From: Thermococcus sp.
GTDB taxonomy: Archaea > Methanobacteriota_B > Thermococci > Thermococcales > Thermococcaceae
Direction: 5' to 3'
Length of the DNA stretch: 64,000 nucleotides
Assembly: GCF_027023865.1 (NCBI RefSeq)
Contig: NZ_JALVUC010000003.1
Location: 1-64,000 of the forward strand
Each line of letters begins with the position of its first letter. The first letter of the stretch is position 1. A program made the position numbers and the translations under genes. The notes beneath the pieces were generated by a model, which saw nothing but the letters and a program-made list of their open reading frames with translations, made no database searches and was not told the origin of the DNA. Shown one piece after another: positions 1 through 8,739 of this stretch.

Positions 1-891
1 GAGAAGCGCTTCCCCTATGGGAGGCCCTACATACTCGCCCACCCTGAGCTTCTAAAACTGCCCATAATCGGACCTGGTGGACCTGGGAAACTACCGAACT
101 TCGAGGCGCTCATCAAGGTCCATCCACAGGTCATCTTCATGGTTTTTGTGAGCAGAAGTGAGGCCAATGAGGTTCAGAGCAAAACTGGAATTCCAGTTGT
201 GGTCCTAAGCTACGGAACGCTGAGCAACTTCACAGACAGGGAGTTCTTCAACTCGCTTCTCCTAGCCGGGAGGATACTCGGAAAGGAGAAGAGAGCAGAG
301 AACGTCATTAGATTCATAGAGAATCAACAGAGCTACCTCGAGAATCTCACAAATGGTCTCGAAGGTCCGACAGTTTACGTCGGCGGGATCGGCTACAAGG
401 GCGCTCACGGGATTACAAGTACGTACACTGACTACGCGCCTTTTACGGTTCTTCACCTGAACAACATCGCCTCAAAGATAGGGAGTAAAAACGGCTGGGC
501 GCAGGTTGACAAAGAGTTCCTGCTGAGGGAGAACCCGGATTATCTCTTCATCGACGAGGGAGGCCTGAAGATAATCCTGAGTGACTACAATAACAATCCC
601 AGCTTCTACAACTCACTTAAAGCGGTCAAGAAAGGCCACGTTTACGGTGTCTTGCCTTACAACTTTTACAACACCAACATGGGGATAGCGATTGCCGATG
701 CATACTACATCGGAAAGGTGATTTACCCTGGGAGGTTCAGGAATATCAACCCCGTTAAGAAGGCGAATGAGATTCTCAAGTTCCTCGATGGAAAGCCTGT
801 CTACGGCCAGCTGGCCAATGAGTTCGGCGGTTTTGGGGAGGTAAACCTCACGAACGGAAACGTGACCTACGGACTGCCGACAAATCCGTGA
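1..891 (+). CDS. Iron/corrinoid-type ABC transporter substrate-binding protein, C-terminal part
   Basis: The reading frame is open from the first base of the window, so the start and signal peptide lie upstream; 296 residues are visible. The sequence is typical of the TroA/BtuF-like binding-protein fold, with an early segment of the type 'IIGPGGPGKLPNFEAL', a long central helix around residues 95-125, and a C-terminal part ending in 'IADAYYIGKVIYPGRF'. Family members bind iron-siderophore, haem or cobalamin outside the cell and deliver it to a FecCD permease. The stop codon overlaps the start of the permease, and an ATPase follows, so this is the first visible gene of a three-gene importer operon. 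The ligand cannot be read from sequence. It is related to the two binding-like proteins at 16351-18309 but belongs to a separate importer. Confidence 0.85.
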   Translation, partial: EKRFPYGRPYILAHPELLKLPIIGPGGPGKLPNFEALIKVHPQVIFMVFVSRSEANEVQSKTGIPVVVLSYGTLSNFTDREFFNSLLLAGRILGKEKRAENVIRFIENQQSYLENLTNGLEGPTVYVGGIGYKGAHGITSTYTDYAPFTVLHLNNIASKIGSKNGWAQVDKEFLLRENPDYLFIDEGGLKIILSDYNNNPSFYNSLKAVKKGHVYGVLPYNFYNTNMGIAIADAYYIGKVIYPGRFRNINPVKKANEILKFLDGKPVYGQLANEFGGFGEVNLTNGNVTYGLPTNP

Positions 892-1931
892 TGGCCATGG
901 ACTACAGGGTTTACACAAGACAGAGACTCCTCATAGGTTTTTCCCTTTTCCTGATCCTATTAGCCGTCTCTCTCCTCTCACTCTCACTTGGAGAGTACCA
1001 CGTGCCACTGAGGGCCATATTTGACGTTCTTTCAGGTGGCGGAAACCCTGATGACAGACTCGTCATCCTTGGCATAAGACTGCCCAGGATAATGGCGGGA
1101 ATTCTCGTCGGGGCATCCATGGGAGTGGCCGGAGCCGTTCTTCAGGGGTACCTGAGGAATCCGCTGGCGACGCCCTTCACGATGGGCGTTTCGCATGGGG
1201 CCATGTTCGGTGCTTCCCTAGCGATAATCCTTGGTGCGGGCTACTCGCTCAACTCCGGCCAGGTTTTTCTCAACAACCCCTACGCCGTGGTGCTATTCGC
1301 TTTCCTTGGGGCAATAAGCGCGACCCTCGTCATTCTCACTCTGGCGAGGCTGAGGGGTCTATCGCCGGAGGCCATAGTTTTAGCTGGAGTTGCCATGAGC
1401 TCCCTCTTCGTCGCGTTGACCACGCTCGTCCAGTACTTCGCCAATGAGCTTCAGCTCTCGGCGATGGTCTACTGGAGCTTTGGGAACCTCGCCAGGGCCA
1501 CATGGCGGGAAGATGGGGTTATGACGGTTGCCTTCACCCTCATCTTCGCCTACTTTCTCCTTAGAAGGTGGGATCTCAACGCCTCGACGCTCGGCGATGA
1601 CATTGCAAAGAGCGTCGGGGTGAACATAGAACGTGAGAGGCTCATCGGAACGTTACTCTCGGCGTTCATAACCTCCGTGACGGTTGCCTTCGTGGGGGTT
1701 ATAGGCTTCATAGGTCTGATAGCCCCTCATTCTATGAGGCTTACAGCCGGTGGGGACTACCGCTTTCTGATTCCCCTCTCAGCCCTGGCCGGGGCGTTGC
1801 TTCTGGTTTCCGCCGATTTGCTCGCTAGGATCATCCTGTCACCGATGAACCTGCCCGTTGGCGTTATAACCTCCTTCCTAGGCGCCCCAGCGTTCATCTA
1901 TCTTCTAGTAAAGATGGAGGGCAGGACATGA
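891..1931 (+). CDS. FecCD/BtuC-family ABC transporter permease
   Basis: A 346-residue, very hydrophobic protein with about ten membrane segments. FecCD-family landmarks are present: 'RLPRIMAGILVGASMGVAGAVLQG' near the N-terminus (shown in part: RLPRIMAGILVGASMG), 'NPLATPFTMGVSHGA', and the coupling region 'GFIGLIAPHSMR' that contacts the ATPase. It would form the channel of an iron, haem or corrinoid importer. The TGATG junction with the upstream binding-protein gene favours the ATG at 891; a GTG one codon earlier and another ATG two codons later are alternatives. Its last codons overlap the ATPase gene. Confidence 0.92.
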   Translation: MAMDYRVYTRQRLLIGFSLFLILLAVSLLSLSLGEYHVPLRAIFDVLSGGGNPDDRLVILGIRLPRIMAGILVGASMGVAGAVLQGYLRNPLATPFTMGVSHGAMFGASLAIILGAGYSLNSGQVFLNNPYAVVLFAFLGAISATLVILTLARLRGLSPEAIVLAGVAMSSLFVALTTLVQYFANELQLSAMVYWSFGNLARATWREDGVMTVAFTLIFAYFLLRRWDLNASTLGDDIAKSVGVNIERERLIGTLLSAFITSVTVAFVGVIGFIGLIAPHSMRLTAGGDYRFLIPLSALAGALLLVSADLLARIILSPMNLPVGVITSFLGAPAFIYLLVKMEGRT

Positions 1932-2665
1932 TAAAGGTTAGAGACCTTCACTTCTCCTACAACGGCATGGAGATTCTGCGCGGAATAGACTTCAAAGCCG
2001 GGACCGGTGAGTTCATTGCAATCCTTGGACCAAACGGGGCTGGAAAGAGCACCTTTGTGAAGTGCTTGGTGGGAATAGTAAGATGTAAAGGTGTTGAAAT
2101 ACTCGGCCGGCCGATGGGGGAGTACTCTCCAAGAGAACTGGCCAGAGCCGTTGCCTACGTTCCCCAGAGGGTGGGAAGGGGATTCATGACAGTATTCGAT
2201 ACGGTGCTCCTTGGCAGGAGACCCTACATGGGGCTAACTCCCAGCAGGGAGGATTTAAAGACCGTTGAGAACGCCCTTAGGAGGCTCGGCATTGAACACC
2301 TCGCCCTAAAAAGGACGAACGAGATAAGCGGTGGGGAGCTTCAGAAGGTTAGTATAGCTAGGGCACTGGCACAAGGGGCGAGAATCCTCGTCCTAGACGA
2401 GCCGACAAACAACCTCGACTTGAAAAGCCAGCTTGAGGTGGTGAAACTCGCAAAGGAATTCTCGGAAAATGGTTTATCCATAGTGGTCATGCACGACGTC
2501 AACCTGGCACTGCGCTTCGCAGGGAGGTTCATCTTCATGAAAGGCGGTAGAATAGTGGCAGATGGCGGGAGGGAGGTTCTGAAGCCGTCCCTCTTCCGGG
2601 AGGTTTACGGTGTCGATGTGACAATAGAAGAAGTGAGGGGAATTCCCCTTGTAGTGCCTCTTTAA
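1928..2665 (+). CDS. FecE/BtuD-type ABC transporter ATPase
   Basis: A 245-residue nucleotide-binding subunit. Walker A is 'GPNGAGKST' at about residues 36-44, the signature is 'ISGGELQKV', and Walker B is 'ILVLDEPTNNLDL', followed by the switch histidine in 'VVMHDVN'. The ATG overlaps the permease stop (ATGA), so binding protein, permease and ATPase form one translationally coupled importer. The gene runs tail to tail into the flavodiiron gene with a 4-base overlap, leaving no room for a long terminator. Substrate class is iron, haem or corrinoid by family; nothing in the sequence narrows it further. Confidence 0.92.
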   Translation: MIKVRDLHFSYNGMEILRGIDFKAGTGEFIAILGPNGAGKSTFVKCLVGIVRCKGVEILGRPMGEYSPRELARAVAYVPQRVGRGFMTVFDTVLLGRRPYMGLTPSREDLKTVENALRRLGIEHLALKRTNEISGGELQKVSIARALAQGARILVLDEPTNNLDLKSQLEVVKLAKEFSENGLSIVVMHDVNLALRFAGRFIFMKGGRIVADGGREVLKPSLFREVYGVDVTIEEVRGIPLVVPL

Positions 2666-3891
2666 GCTATCCACTTCACGAGCTTTCTGACGCCCTCGCG
2701 TAGCCTCTCCTCATCTTCTTTTGTGGGCATACCTTTGCTCTCGACGGTGTCAACGAGGTCAAACTTGCTCCTGCTTATAAGGCTTTCAATCTTCTTAGCG
2801 GCAACACCGCCCCATCCAAAGGCTCCAACGATTAAAACTGGCTTATCATAGTTCGCCTTGTCGAGTATCTCGTAGAGAGCATAGCGTACGCGCGGGTGTA
2901 TCTCTGCCTCGTAGGTCGATGCACCTATGATTACCGCCTCGCTGTCCGGAACCTCTCCAAGGATGTCACTCACCGCTGGGGCCTCTTTATCAGTGAAGCG
3001 GTAGGCCACCGGCTTCTTCCCGAGCTTTTTCAGCTCGTCGATAACTATCTCCATCCTCCTTTCGACGAAGCCGTACATTGAGTCATAGATTACCAGAACC
3101 TTGTCCTTAGTTGGAATGCCGGCACCGACTTGCTCGTAGTATTCAAATATTCTCTTCGGGTTTCTGCACCAGGCCAAACCGTGGCCAGGAAGTATCATCT
3201 TCGCCTCCTCTACTATTCCGAGGTCCTTGAGCTTGTTGATGTTCTGGACGATGTACTTGTGGTAGTGGCCGATGACGGTAACGATGTACTTTGTGACGTG
3301 GGGGAGGTATTCCCTTATGACTTCTTCGTCGCTGTCGTCTACCGTCTTCGGAATTCCATAGCCGCCGCCGGCGTCGCAGCTGAATATGAGCCTGTCCTCA
3401 ACGACGTAGGTTATCATCGTGTCGGGCCAGTGGAGCCAGGGGACGGTTATGAAGCGGAAGGTCTTTCCGCCTATCTCCATCTCCTCTCCATCTTTGATGA
3501 CTTTGAAGTTCTTCACGACCTCGTCACCATAGAATCCCTGGAGGAGGTTTCTCGCGAAGGTGGTTCCTATTATCTGCGCCCTATAACCGTTCTCCTTAAG
3601 GAGCTTCGGCAATGCTCCACTGTGGTCCGGTTCCGTGTGGTGGATTATTATGTGCGTTATCTCCTTTGGGTCCACGAGCTTCTTCAGGGCTTCCATAAAG
3701 ATATCCGCGTAGTCTTTCTTACTGACGTCAAAGAGCACCGTCGCTCCGTTCAGCTTCATGAGGTAGGCGTTGTATGTTATGCCCTCCGGGATGTCCCAGG
3801 ATGCCTCAAAGTACTTTATCTCATCATCATCAACCCTGATGATGTACAGCTCAGGATCAGTGCAGAGTTTCTCGACCCTAACGTCGACCAT
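2662..3891 (-). CDS. Flavodiiron protein (O2/NO reductase, FprA type)
   Basis: A 409-residue soluble protein with an N-terminal metallo-beta-lactamase-like diiron domain and a C-terminal flavodoxin domain. The diiron ligands can be followed: 'HTEPDH', the histidine in 'PWLHWPD', the aspartate in 'SCDAGGG' and the histidine in 'LPGHGLAW'. The flavodoxin phosphate loop is 'YDSMYGFVERR'. Known members accept electrons from rubredoxin and reduce O2 to water or NO to N2O; in anaerobes they protect against oxygen. I chose ATG 3891 because a GGTGAT site lies just upstream. A TATA-like promoter precedes it. With ferritin and cytochrome bd in the same window it fits an oxygen/iron theme. Confidence 0.93.
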   Translation of the reverse strand: MVDVRVEKLCTDPELYIIRVDDDEIKYFEASWDIPEGITYNAYLMKLNGATVLFDVSKKDYADIFMEALKKLVDPKEITHIIIHHTEPDHSGALPKLLKENGYRAQIIGTTFARNLLQGFYGDEVVKNFKVIKDGEEMEIGGKTFRFITVPWLHWPDTMITYVVEDRLIFSCDAGGGYGIPKTVDDSDEEVIREYLPHVTKYIVTVIGHYHKYIVQNINKLKDLGIVEEAKMILPGHGLAWCRNPKRIFEYYEQVGAGIPTKDKVLVIYDSMYGFVERRMEIVIDELKKLGKKPVAYRFTDKEAPAVSDILGEVPDSEAVIIGASTYEAEIHPRVRYALYEILDKANYDKPVLIVGAFGWGGVAAKKIESLISRSKFDLVDTVESKGMPTKEDEERLREGVRKLVKWIA

Positions 3892-3917
3892 TGGTATCAC
3901 CAAAAAAATTTCGACAG

Positions 3918-3938
3918 AATTATTAAAAAGGTTTTCAC
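3918..3938 (-). promoter_or_regulatory. Archaeal promoter of the flavodiiron gene
   Basis: On the minus strand a purine-rich stretch 'GAAAAC' is followed by the A/T box 'CTTTTTAATAATT', about 30 bases before the chosen start. This matches the usual Thermococcales BRE/TATA layout with a short leader. Confidence 0.55.
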
Positions 3939-3939
3939 A

Positions 3940-4486
3940 TTAAATTGCTTTTGGCTTTAGGATTACGAGGTAGTAAGGCCTGTGCTCCCTTGAAAGGACA
4001 AGCTCATAACCCTGGGCAAGCTCTAAAAGTTCCTCCCGTGAAATACGCTCATTAAAAGGTGCCCCGTGCGTTTTTTCCTTTACCCACTCAATCACCAGAA
4101 CGTAGTCTGAAGTTTTCGCCCACTCAAGGTAAGCCCTCTTATCCTTGATCTCGTGGAGTGAAAGTGAGAATGCCACGAGGTTTGGTCTCTCGGGGAGTTT
4201 AGGTGGGTTCCCCCCTGAGAACTTCGACGTTTTTAACGCCCCTTTCCCTGAGATTTTTCTCGAGGATTTGTGCCATCTGTGGGTTGGCCTCCACGGCGTA
4301 GACCTTCCCAAAACCCCATGACAGTGGGATTGTCAGGTAGCCAGTCCCGGCCCCCACATCGACGGCAATCCTTCTCTCAATCTGTAGGGACAGAAGATAA
4401 CGGAGTATCCTCTTGGGTGGAGGGGCTTTTCTCCGGGATGGATTATCGAGATAGCTCGCGTAGGCGGGGTCAAAGGGCATTCCCAT
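3940..4486 (-). pseudogene. Class I SAM-dependent methyltransferase, broken by a frameshift
   Basis: The first part (4486 to about 4210) encodes a Rossmann methyltransferase with motif I 'AVDVGAGTGYLTIPL', motif II 'VYAVEANPQMAQILE' and then 'VKNVEVLRG'. That frame stops almost at once. The rest continues in another frame as 'PPKLPERPNLVAFSLSLHEI' and ends at 3940 with 'YYLVILKPKAI'. Removing one G from the six-G run at about 4211-4216 (minus strand) joins the halves into one protein of about 180 residues. The extra base is therefore either a homopolymer sequencing error or a recent lesion. The start overlaps the upstream membrane-protein stop (TGATG). The methyl acceptor is unknown. Confidence 0.75.
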
Positions 4487-5235
4487 CACGTCAGGTAGAG
4501 CACAGCTAGTGTTATGATGTAGAGTAACATCACGCTCTTAAACACGCTCCAGCCGAGCTTCTTTATCTCGTCCATTTTGGCAGCGTAGGTGTTATCCCGA
4601 AGGTTTAGGGTGAGCCTGATCGTGGGTTCAATGAGTGCCAGAACTAGGTAGGGGTTGTAAAGCACCACGAGGAAAGCCGGAAGCCAAGCTATTAAAGGGT
4701 ACTTCCGCGGGAACTTTCTGAAGGCGAGCTTCGTTTCGACGTACGCCGCTCCGATAGCCTCGTAGTACGCTAAGAGAAGCCAGAAGATAAAGACGTCCTC
4801 GCCGAAAGGTCTCCCCGCAACGGCCGGGGCGAAGAGGACCGGCACAGCCGGAAGCAGGTTGCCGAGTGCATAAGTTACCGGGTCCTTCCAGCCCCTAGCT
4901 CTGGAGAAGGTGAAGTGAAAAGCGAAGATGATACCAACTATGACGAAGGGAATCAGGAGAACATCCACCAATCCCTCCAGGCTCCTCCACCAGTAGAGAG
5001 CCGGTAGAATGTAGGCCAGACCATTAAGGCCAAGGGCCGTTGTCATCCCCTTTATCCGCCATGAGCGGTAAGAATCAAAGGCGTAGTCGAAGGTGAAAAA
5101 CGTCACCACCGCAACGAGAAGACCTACGAACCAGCCCCCCCAGCTGGCATGGGAGAGAATTAAACCACCTATCATTGATAGGATTATCGTTCCTCCGGCT
5201 CCAGGTTCCTTTGGTGCCCTGAAAACCCCCTCCAT
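4486..5235 (-). CDS. Multi-spanning membrane protein, possibly YwiC-like
   Basis: A 249-residue protein with about eight hydrophobic segments. The N-terminal 'APKEPGAGGTIILSMIGGLIL' region (shown in part: PKEPGAGGTIIL) loosely resembles the start of YwiC-like proteins ('P.EHGAW'), though the usual His and Trp are not kept. The fold may be related to UbiA prenyltransferases, but no Asp-rich NDxxD motif is visible, so I do not call it a prenyltransferase. ATG 5235 follows a GGTGGT site. It is co-transcribed with the methyltransferase downstream. Function unknown. Confidence 0.6.
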   Translation of the reverse strand: MEGVFRAPKEPGAGGTIILSMIGGLILSHASWGGWFVGLLVAVVTFFTFDYAFDSYRSWRIKGMTTALGLNGLAYILPALYWWRSLEGLVDVLLIPFVIVGIIFAFHFTFSRARGWKDPVTYALGNLLPAVPVLFAPAVAGRPFGEDVFIFWLLLAYYEAIGAAYVETKLAFRKFPRKYPLIAWLPAFLVVLYNPYLVLALIEPTIRLTLNLRDNTYAAKMDEIKKLGWSVFKSVMLLYIITLAVLYLT

Positions 5236-5596
5236 TCCTACCACCGTTTACCCTATGTCTCCACGTTTAAATCCTTTTCTGGACGAATCTGACCAGGGGT
5301 AAGGTTATACGTTCATTCGGGTATTTTTTGCGGGGAGTAGTGTGGGGGCACCCTACCTTCGATCCGAGCATCCATCGAGACGGGTGGATCTAGATAGGTG
5401 TGGAGAAGGAGATAGAGCCCGTCAGAAAAGCGCTACGGATGTTCAATGCGCTGAAGGTGCTTGAAGCACGTGAGTTTTCATGAACCAAGGGGGCTGTTGG
5501 GGTGATTCCCGAGTATGGAAAAGCTTTATAATTTTCCATATCCGTGTGAGCAGGGATTGGAAGGAGCTCATACCGTACTAATGCCTTACGGGGGAG
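5236..5596. other. 360-base gap with possible gene remnants
   Basis: No complete gene is visible. On the plus strand short protein-like pieces appear in succession, separated by stops and a frame change: 'EKEIEPVRKALRMFNALKV' at about 5403-5460, then 'KGAVGVIPEYGKAL' ending near 5530. They may be the tail of a decayed gene, but I cannot assign a family. The right edge holds the promoter of the next gene. Confidence 0.3.
5517..5533 (+). promoter_or_regulatory. Promoter of the ArsB/SLC13-like permease gene
   Basis: 'GGAAAAGCTTTATAATT' is a near-ideal Thermococcales BRE plus TATA box. Transcription would start about 25 bases downstream, giving a leader of roughly 40-50 bases before the GGAGGTGAGG ribosome site at 5593. 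Confidence 0.7.
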
Positions 5597-6692
5597 GTGA
5601 GGAGACACGGCTTATAGGCTCAAGGAATTTGCGAAGAGGGAGTGGTTCTTCTTTTCCCTGCTCTCGCTCTACGTAGTCTTGGTTTTGTTGGATCATTCGC
5701 TTCCTTCAATAACGCCCGGTTTAATCGACTGGAAGAGCCTGTCGCTGATAACGTCACTCATAATAGCCTCAAAGGCCCTCGAGCTGTCCGGCGTTTTCGT
5801 GCGGCTTTCCTCAAGGCTCATTGCCCTCTCTGGCGGCTCCGAGAGAAAGCTGATGCTGGTTCTCCTTCCGATCATAGCCCTCACCTCCACGCTCATAATG
5901 AACGACACCACTATGCTCGTTTTTATCCCCTTGGTGACCCTCACTTCGGAGCTTTCCGGGGCTGACAAAGCTAAAACCGTTACACTCTCCGCGACGGCGG
6001 CCAACGTTGGCTCGGCTTTAACACCGATAGGCAACCCTCAGAACGTCATAATCTGGCAGAACTACGACCTTTCCTTTGGGACCTTCACAGGCCGTATGCT
6101 CCCATTTGTTCTCTTGTGGCTTGCCCTTCTGCTTGTCTTCGCACTTTCCGTGGGGGGCAGGAAGCTGGAGCTCCATGACTTTCCGGCCGTTCACCTAAAG
6201 AGAGTCTCCCTTGTCTCTGCAGCTCTCCTCATAGTTGCGGACGTAACCCTCGCCGAGACCGGAAAAGCTCTCTGGACGTTTCCCCTAACATTGCTTGTGG
6301 TCTTCCTGTTCTCGCGGGAGACTTTGCTCGCCTTCGACTGGGTTCTTGTCCTCACCTTCGCCCTCATATTCGTCGACTTTGGTGAGATTTCATCGATAAT
6401 AGCCTCCCTCGGGCTGTCCTTCCCCAATGAAGGAATTCACCTCTTCCTTGCATCCTCTCTACTGAGCCAGGTCATGAGCAACGTTCCGGCGACGGTTCTC
6501 CTCATCGGCGGAAGACCTAGGTGGCTCCCCCTTTCAGTGGGTGTTAATGTCGGTGGAACTGGCTTAGTAATCGGCTCGCTTGCGAACCTCATAGCGGTCA
6601 GAATATCAGGAATACGGCTTAGGGACTTCCACAAAATTTCAGTGCCGTACTTTTTGATTGCCCTTGTTCTCTCTGCCCTTTTCCTGGATTAA
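5597..6692 (+). CDS. ArsB/SLC13-superfamily (ion transporter) permease, start region probably frameshifted
   Basis: About 360 residues with roughly ten membrane segments. Family marks include 'NDTTMLVFIPL' and 'GSALTPIGNPQNVI', the paired Asn/Gly-Pro re-entrant motifs of ArsB, NhaD and citrate/sulfate permeases. The ion carried is unknown. The conserved-looking N-terminus 'TAYRLKEFAKREWFFF' is in frame from 5607, but that stretch has no ATG or GTG; the only in-frame start is a TTG at 5679 without a ribosome site. A strong GGAGGTGA site precedes GTG 5597, which lies in another frame and meets a stop after seven codons. Deleting one base near 5606 would give MRR-TAYRLKEF in one frame. This is either a sequencing error or a start-site lesion. 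Confidence 0.75.
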
Positions 6693-6708
6693 GAAAAGGA
6701 AAAGGGTT

Positions 6709-7320
6709 TCATGCAAAGGTAACGCTCCTATCCTTGAGGGAACGGTTGAGCAGGTCGGCATGCTCGAGGGTAACCTGATACTCGCTGATCTTCTCGAGCT
6801 TTATCTCCTTATCGTCAAGGTGTATCTTGTTGACGTAGACCTTGCCCTCGTCGAAGCCGACGGTGTAGACGAAGAGGTCCTTCTTGTTCAGGTACTCCTT
6901 GATCTTCTCGTCCTCAAGGGCCTTTGCTAGGCCTCCAGCCGCGAATATCCTGACGTGAACAACGAAGGCTCCTGGAACATCCTTTTCCGCAAATTGCTTA
7001 AGGGTCTCGATGAATACCTCCTTGGTCTCCTCGATGGGGGTTTCACCGCCGAACTGGAGGACTGTAACCTGAGGAGCGAAGGCCTTAATGCGCTCCGCCA
7101 TCTCCCCCTCCTTGCCCTTCTCAGCGAGGAAGTGGTAGATAACGCCTCCCTTGAGGGTTATGTAGGTTGCCTCTGTGGCTGTTGCAATACTGGAGCAGAT
7201 TATGTTCCTGCTGGCAACTACGGCCACCTTGTTGAGTCCAAGGTCTGCCAGGACCTTTCCAACGACCCTTCCGGTCAAGGCCCTGAGATAAATCTCCTCC
7301 TCAAAGGTTGTCTTTGTCAT
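6709..7320 (-). CDS. Uncharacterised soluble protein, iron-box-like dyad upstream
   Basis: A 203-residue protein without membrane segments or a signal peptide. I do not recognise a family. Visible features are 'VAVVASRNIICSSIATATEATYI' near the N-terminus (shown in part: SRNIICSSIATATEATY), alternating beta/alpha predicted structure, and a charged C-terminus. Its promoter (7382-7399) has a DtxR-type dyad about 15 bases upstream of the BRE, and the divergent neighbour is ferritin. That placement suggests iron- or oxygen-linked expression, but this is inference. It converges with the permease gene over a short gap. Confidence 0.7.
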   Translation of the reverse strand: MTKTTFEEEIYLRALTGRVVGKVLADLGLNKVAVVASRNIICSSIATATEATYITLKGGVIYHFLAEKGKEGEMAERIKAFAPQVTVLQFGGETPIEETKEVFIETLKQFAEKDVPGAFVVHVRIFAAGGLAKALEDEKIKEYLNKKDLFVYTVGFDEGKVYVNKIHLDDKEIKLEKISEYQVTLEHADLLNRSLKDRSVTFA

Positions 7321-7381
7321 TTCACATCCCTCCTCTACCCAACTCTGTGGGTTTGTTCTCGATATTGTCCAATGTGTTTTC

Positions 7382-7399
7382 TATATATAACCTTTTCGG
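7382..7399 (-). promoter_or_regulatory. Promoter of the uncharacterised gene at 6709-7320
   Basis: Minus-strand 'CGAAAAGGTTATATATAG' is a strong BRE/TATA pair about 60 bases before the start codon. Confidence 0.65.
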
Positions 7400-7413
7400 T
7401 TTTCCTAATGAAC

Positions 7414-7432
7414 TTTTGGTAGACTAACCTAA
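7414..7432. promoter_or_regulatory. DtxR/IdeR-box-like operator
   Basis: The 19-mer TTTTGGTAGACTAACCTAA has a perfect right half (CTAACCTAA) and a partial left half of the classical DtxR-family box TWAGGTTAG-S-CTAACCTWA. It lies between ferritin and the uncharacterised gene, upstream of the latter's BRE, so it could activate or be read from either side. Confidence 0.45.
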
Positions 7433-7576
7433 AACTTAGCTGATGGAATGACAAGAAGAATTAGGGATTAAGGTGGAATCTCGACAGTTCGATTACACAA
7501 AGGTATGTTTTAAAAGAAAACGTCAATGAAACTCCCTGAGAAATGAATCCTGGCAACTCCTTTGTGGGGTTTGACA

Positions 7577-7590
7577 GATAAACTTATAAG
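7577..7590 (+). promoter_or_regulatory. Ferritin promoter
   Basis: 'GATAAACTTATAAG' lies about 28 bases before the GTGATG start region. The rest of the gap from 7433 to 7576 shows no gene. Confidence 0.55.
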
Positions 7591-7617
7591 GTTCGAAAAC
7601 TAAATGGGTGGCAGGTG

Positions 7618-8145
7618 ATGTCAATGCTTAGTGAAAGAATGCTTAAGGCACTTAATGAACAGATTAACAAGGAGCTTTTCTCGGCCTACTTCTATATGGG
7701 GATCGCAGCCTACTTTAAGGAGAGGAGCTTCGACGGCTTTGCGAGCTGGATGGAGGCCCAGGCAGAGGAAGAACTCGGGCATACGATGAGGTTCTACGAC
7801 TACGTCTTCGACCGCGGTGGTAAGGTCGAGCTTGAGAGGATTGAGAAGCCAAAGCAGGAATTTGAAAGCCCTCTGAAGGCCTTTGAGGCCGTTTATCTCC
7901 ACGAGGTCGGCGTTACCCAGTCTATCTTCAAACTGGTCGACCTTGCTAGGGAGGAGAACGACCACGCGACCTACACCTTCCTCCAGTGGTTCGTCCAGGA
8001 ACAGGTCGAGGAGGAAGCAAGCACGAAGGCCATCGTTGACAAGCTCAAGATAATCGGCGACCACCCCCAGGGTTTATTCATGCTCGATAGAGAGCTTGGA
8101 GCGAGGGGTTCTCAGCTTAGGGCACTTATGAACCCCAAGGCCTGA
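7618..8145 (+). CDS. ftn: Ferritin
   Basis: A 175-residue four-helix ferritin. Ferroxidase-site residues are visible: the Glu in '[15 protein letters not shown]', the 'E..H' pair in '[19 protein letters not shown]', and the Glu/Gln residues in '[13 protein letters not shown]'. It oxidises Fe(II) and stores iron as a ferric mineral in a 24-subunit shell, using O2 or peroxide. The start is ATG 7618 or 7624 after a GGTGG site. It is transcribed alone from its own promoter, divergent from the gene at 6709-7320. The T-rich run just after the stop (near 8150) may end transcription. Confidence 0.95.
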   Translation: MSMLSERMLKALNEQINKELFSAYFYMGIAAYFKERSFDGFASWMEAQAEEELGHTMRFYDYVFDRGGKVELERIEKPKQEFESPLKAFEAVYLHEVGVTQSIFKLVDLAREENDHATYTFLQWFVQEQVEEEASTKAIVDKLKIIGDHPQGLFMLDRELGARGSQLRALMNPKA

Positions 8146-8325
8146 TCTCCCCCTTTATTCTTTGAACTTTCTTTCATAGAAATCCTTCTTCCTAGCGGAA
8201 CCAGGCTTTGTCGGCGGTTGCATTTTTCTCCTGAAAGCCTCGCCGTTCACGGCGGAGAGGAGGTCATATCCCGACACCATCAGGACTTTACAGGGTTTCC
8301 TGGGCTGTTTTATAGATAGTAACAA

Positions 8326-8739
8326 ATGGGGTATTTGAGTTTCTTTTGTTTTGCCGTAATTTTTAAATACTTTTGCGTTGGATTTTGTGTTAGTGTTGCA
8401 GTCTTTGGAATGTGGGGTTTTAAGCTCGAATGGGGACTGTTTAACCTGAAGATGTGGGGAGTTTCCGTTCTCTCTGAAAGCCAACCGATGAAGACGGGAG
8501 GCTGGAAGGTTAGCTGTGACGAGGCTTACAAACTTTACACAAAACACGGCCAACCAGAACGGTCAATACCCATTCACTGCGAATGAAAGTTAAGATGATT
8601 AGTATCCCATAGTCAGACCATCTAGCTTTGAGTCCCGGCCAGAGCCCTTGGGAAGGACAGCTTCGAAGTCTTTGAGGAAGACAAACTCACGAACGGTGCT
8701 GTTGGAACAGTAGTTGCTAAACCTTCCGAAGAACCATAA
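8326..8739 (+). pseudogene. Possible decayed gene of unknown function
   Basis: A promoter-like 'CCGTAATTTTTAAATACTT' sits at about 8354-8372. Downstream, one frame encodes 'KLEWGLFNLKMWGVSVLSE' and 'GGWKVSCDEAYKLYTKHG', then stops at 8584. After three stops the same frame reopens at 8641 as 'KDSFEVFEEDKLTNGAVGTV' and closes at 8739, overlapping the ubiE tail. Two protein-like pieces in one frame with stops between them suggest an eroded gene. A minus-strand frame over 8155-8553 is also open, but its composition does not look like a protein. I do not recognise a family. Confidence 0.35.

Noticed and set aside
4486-5235. A third quinone-pathway prenyltransferase (UbiA-like).
   Set aside because: The Asp-rich NDxxDxxxD and DxxxD motifs required for prenyl diphosphate binding are absent.
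8155-8553. A 132-codon minus-strand gene.
   Set aside because: Lys/Pro/Ser-rich low-complexity translation, no ribosome site, and it overlaps a better plus-strand promoter and protein-like frame.
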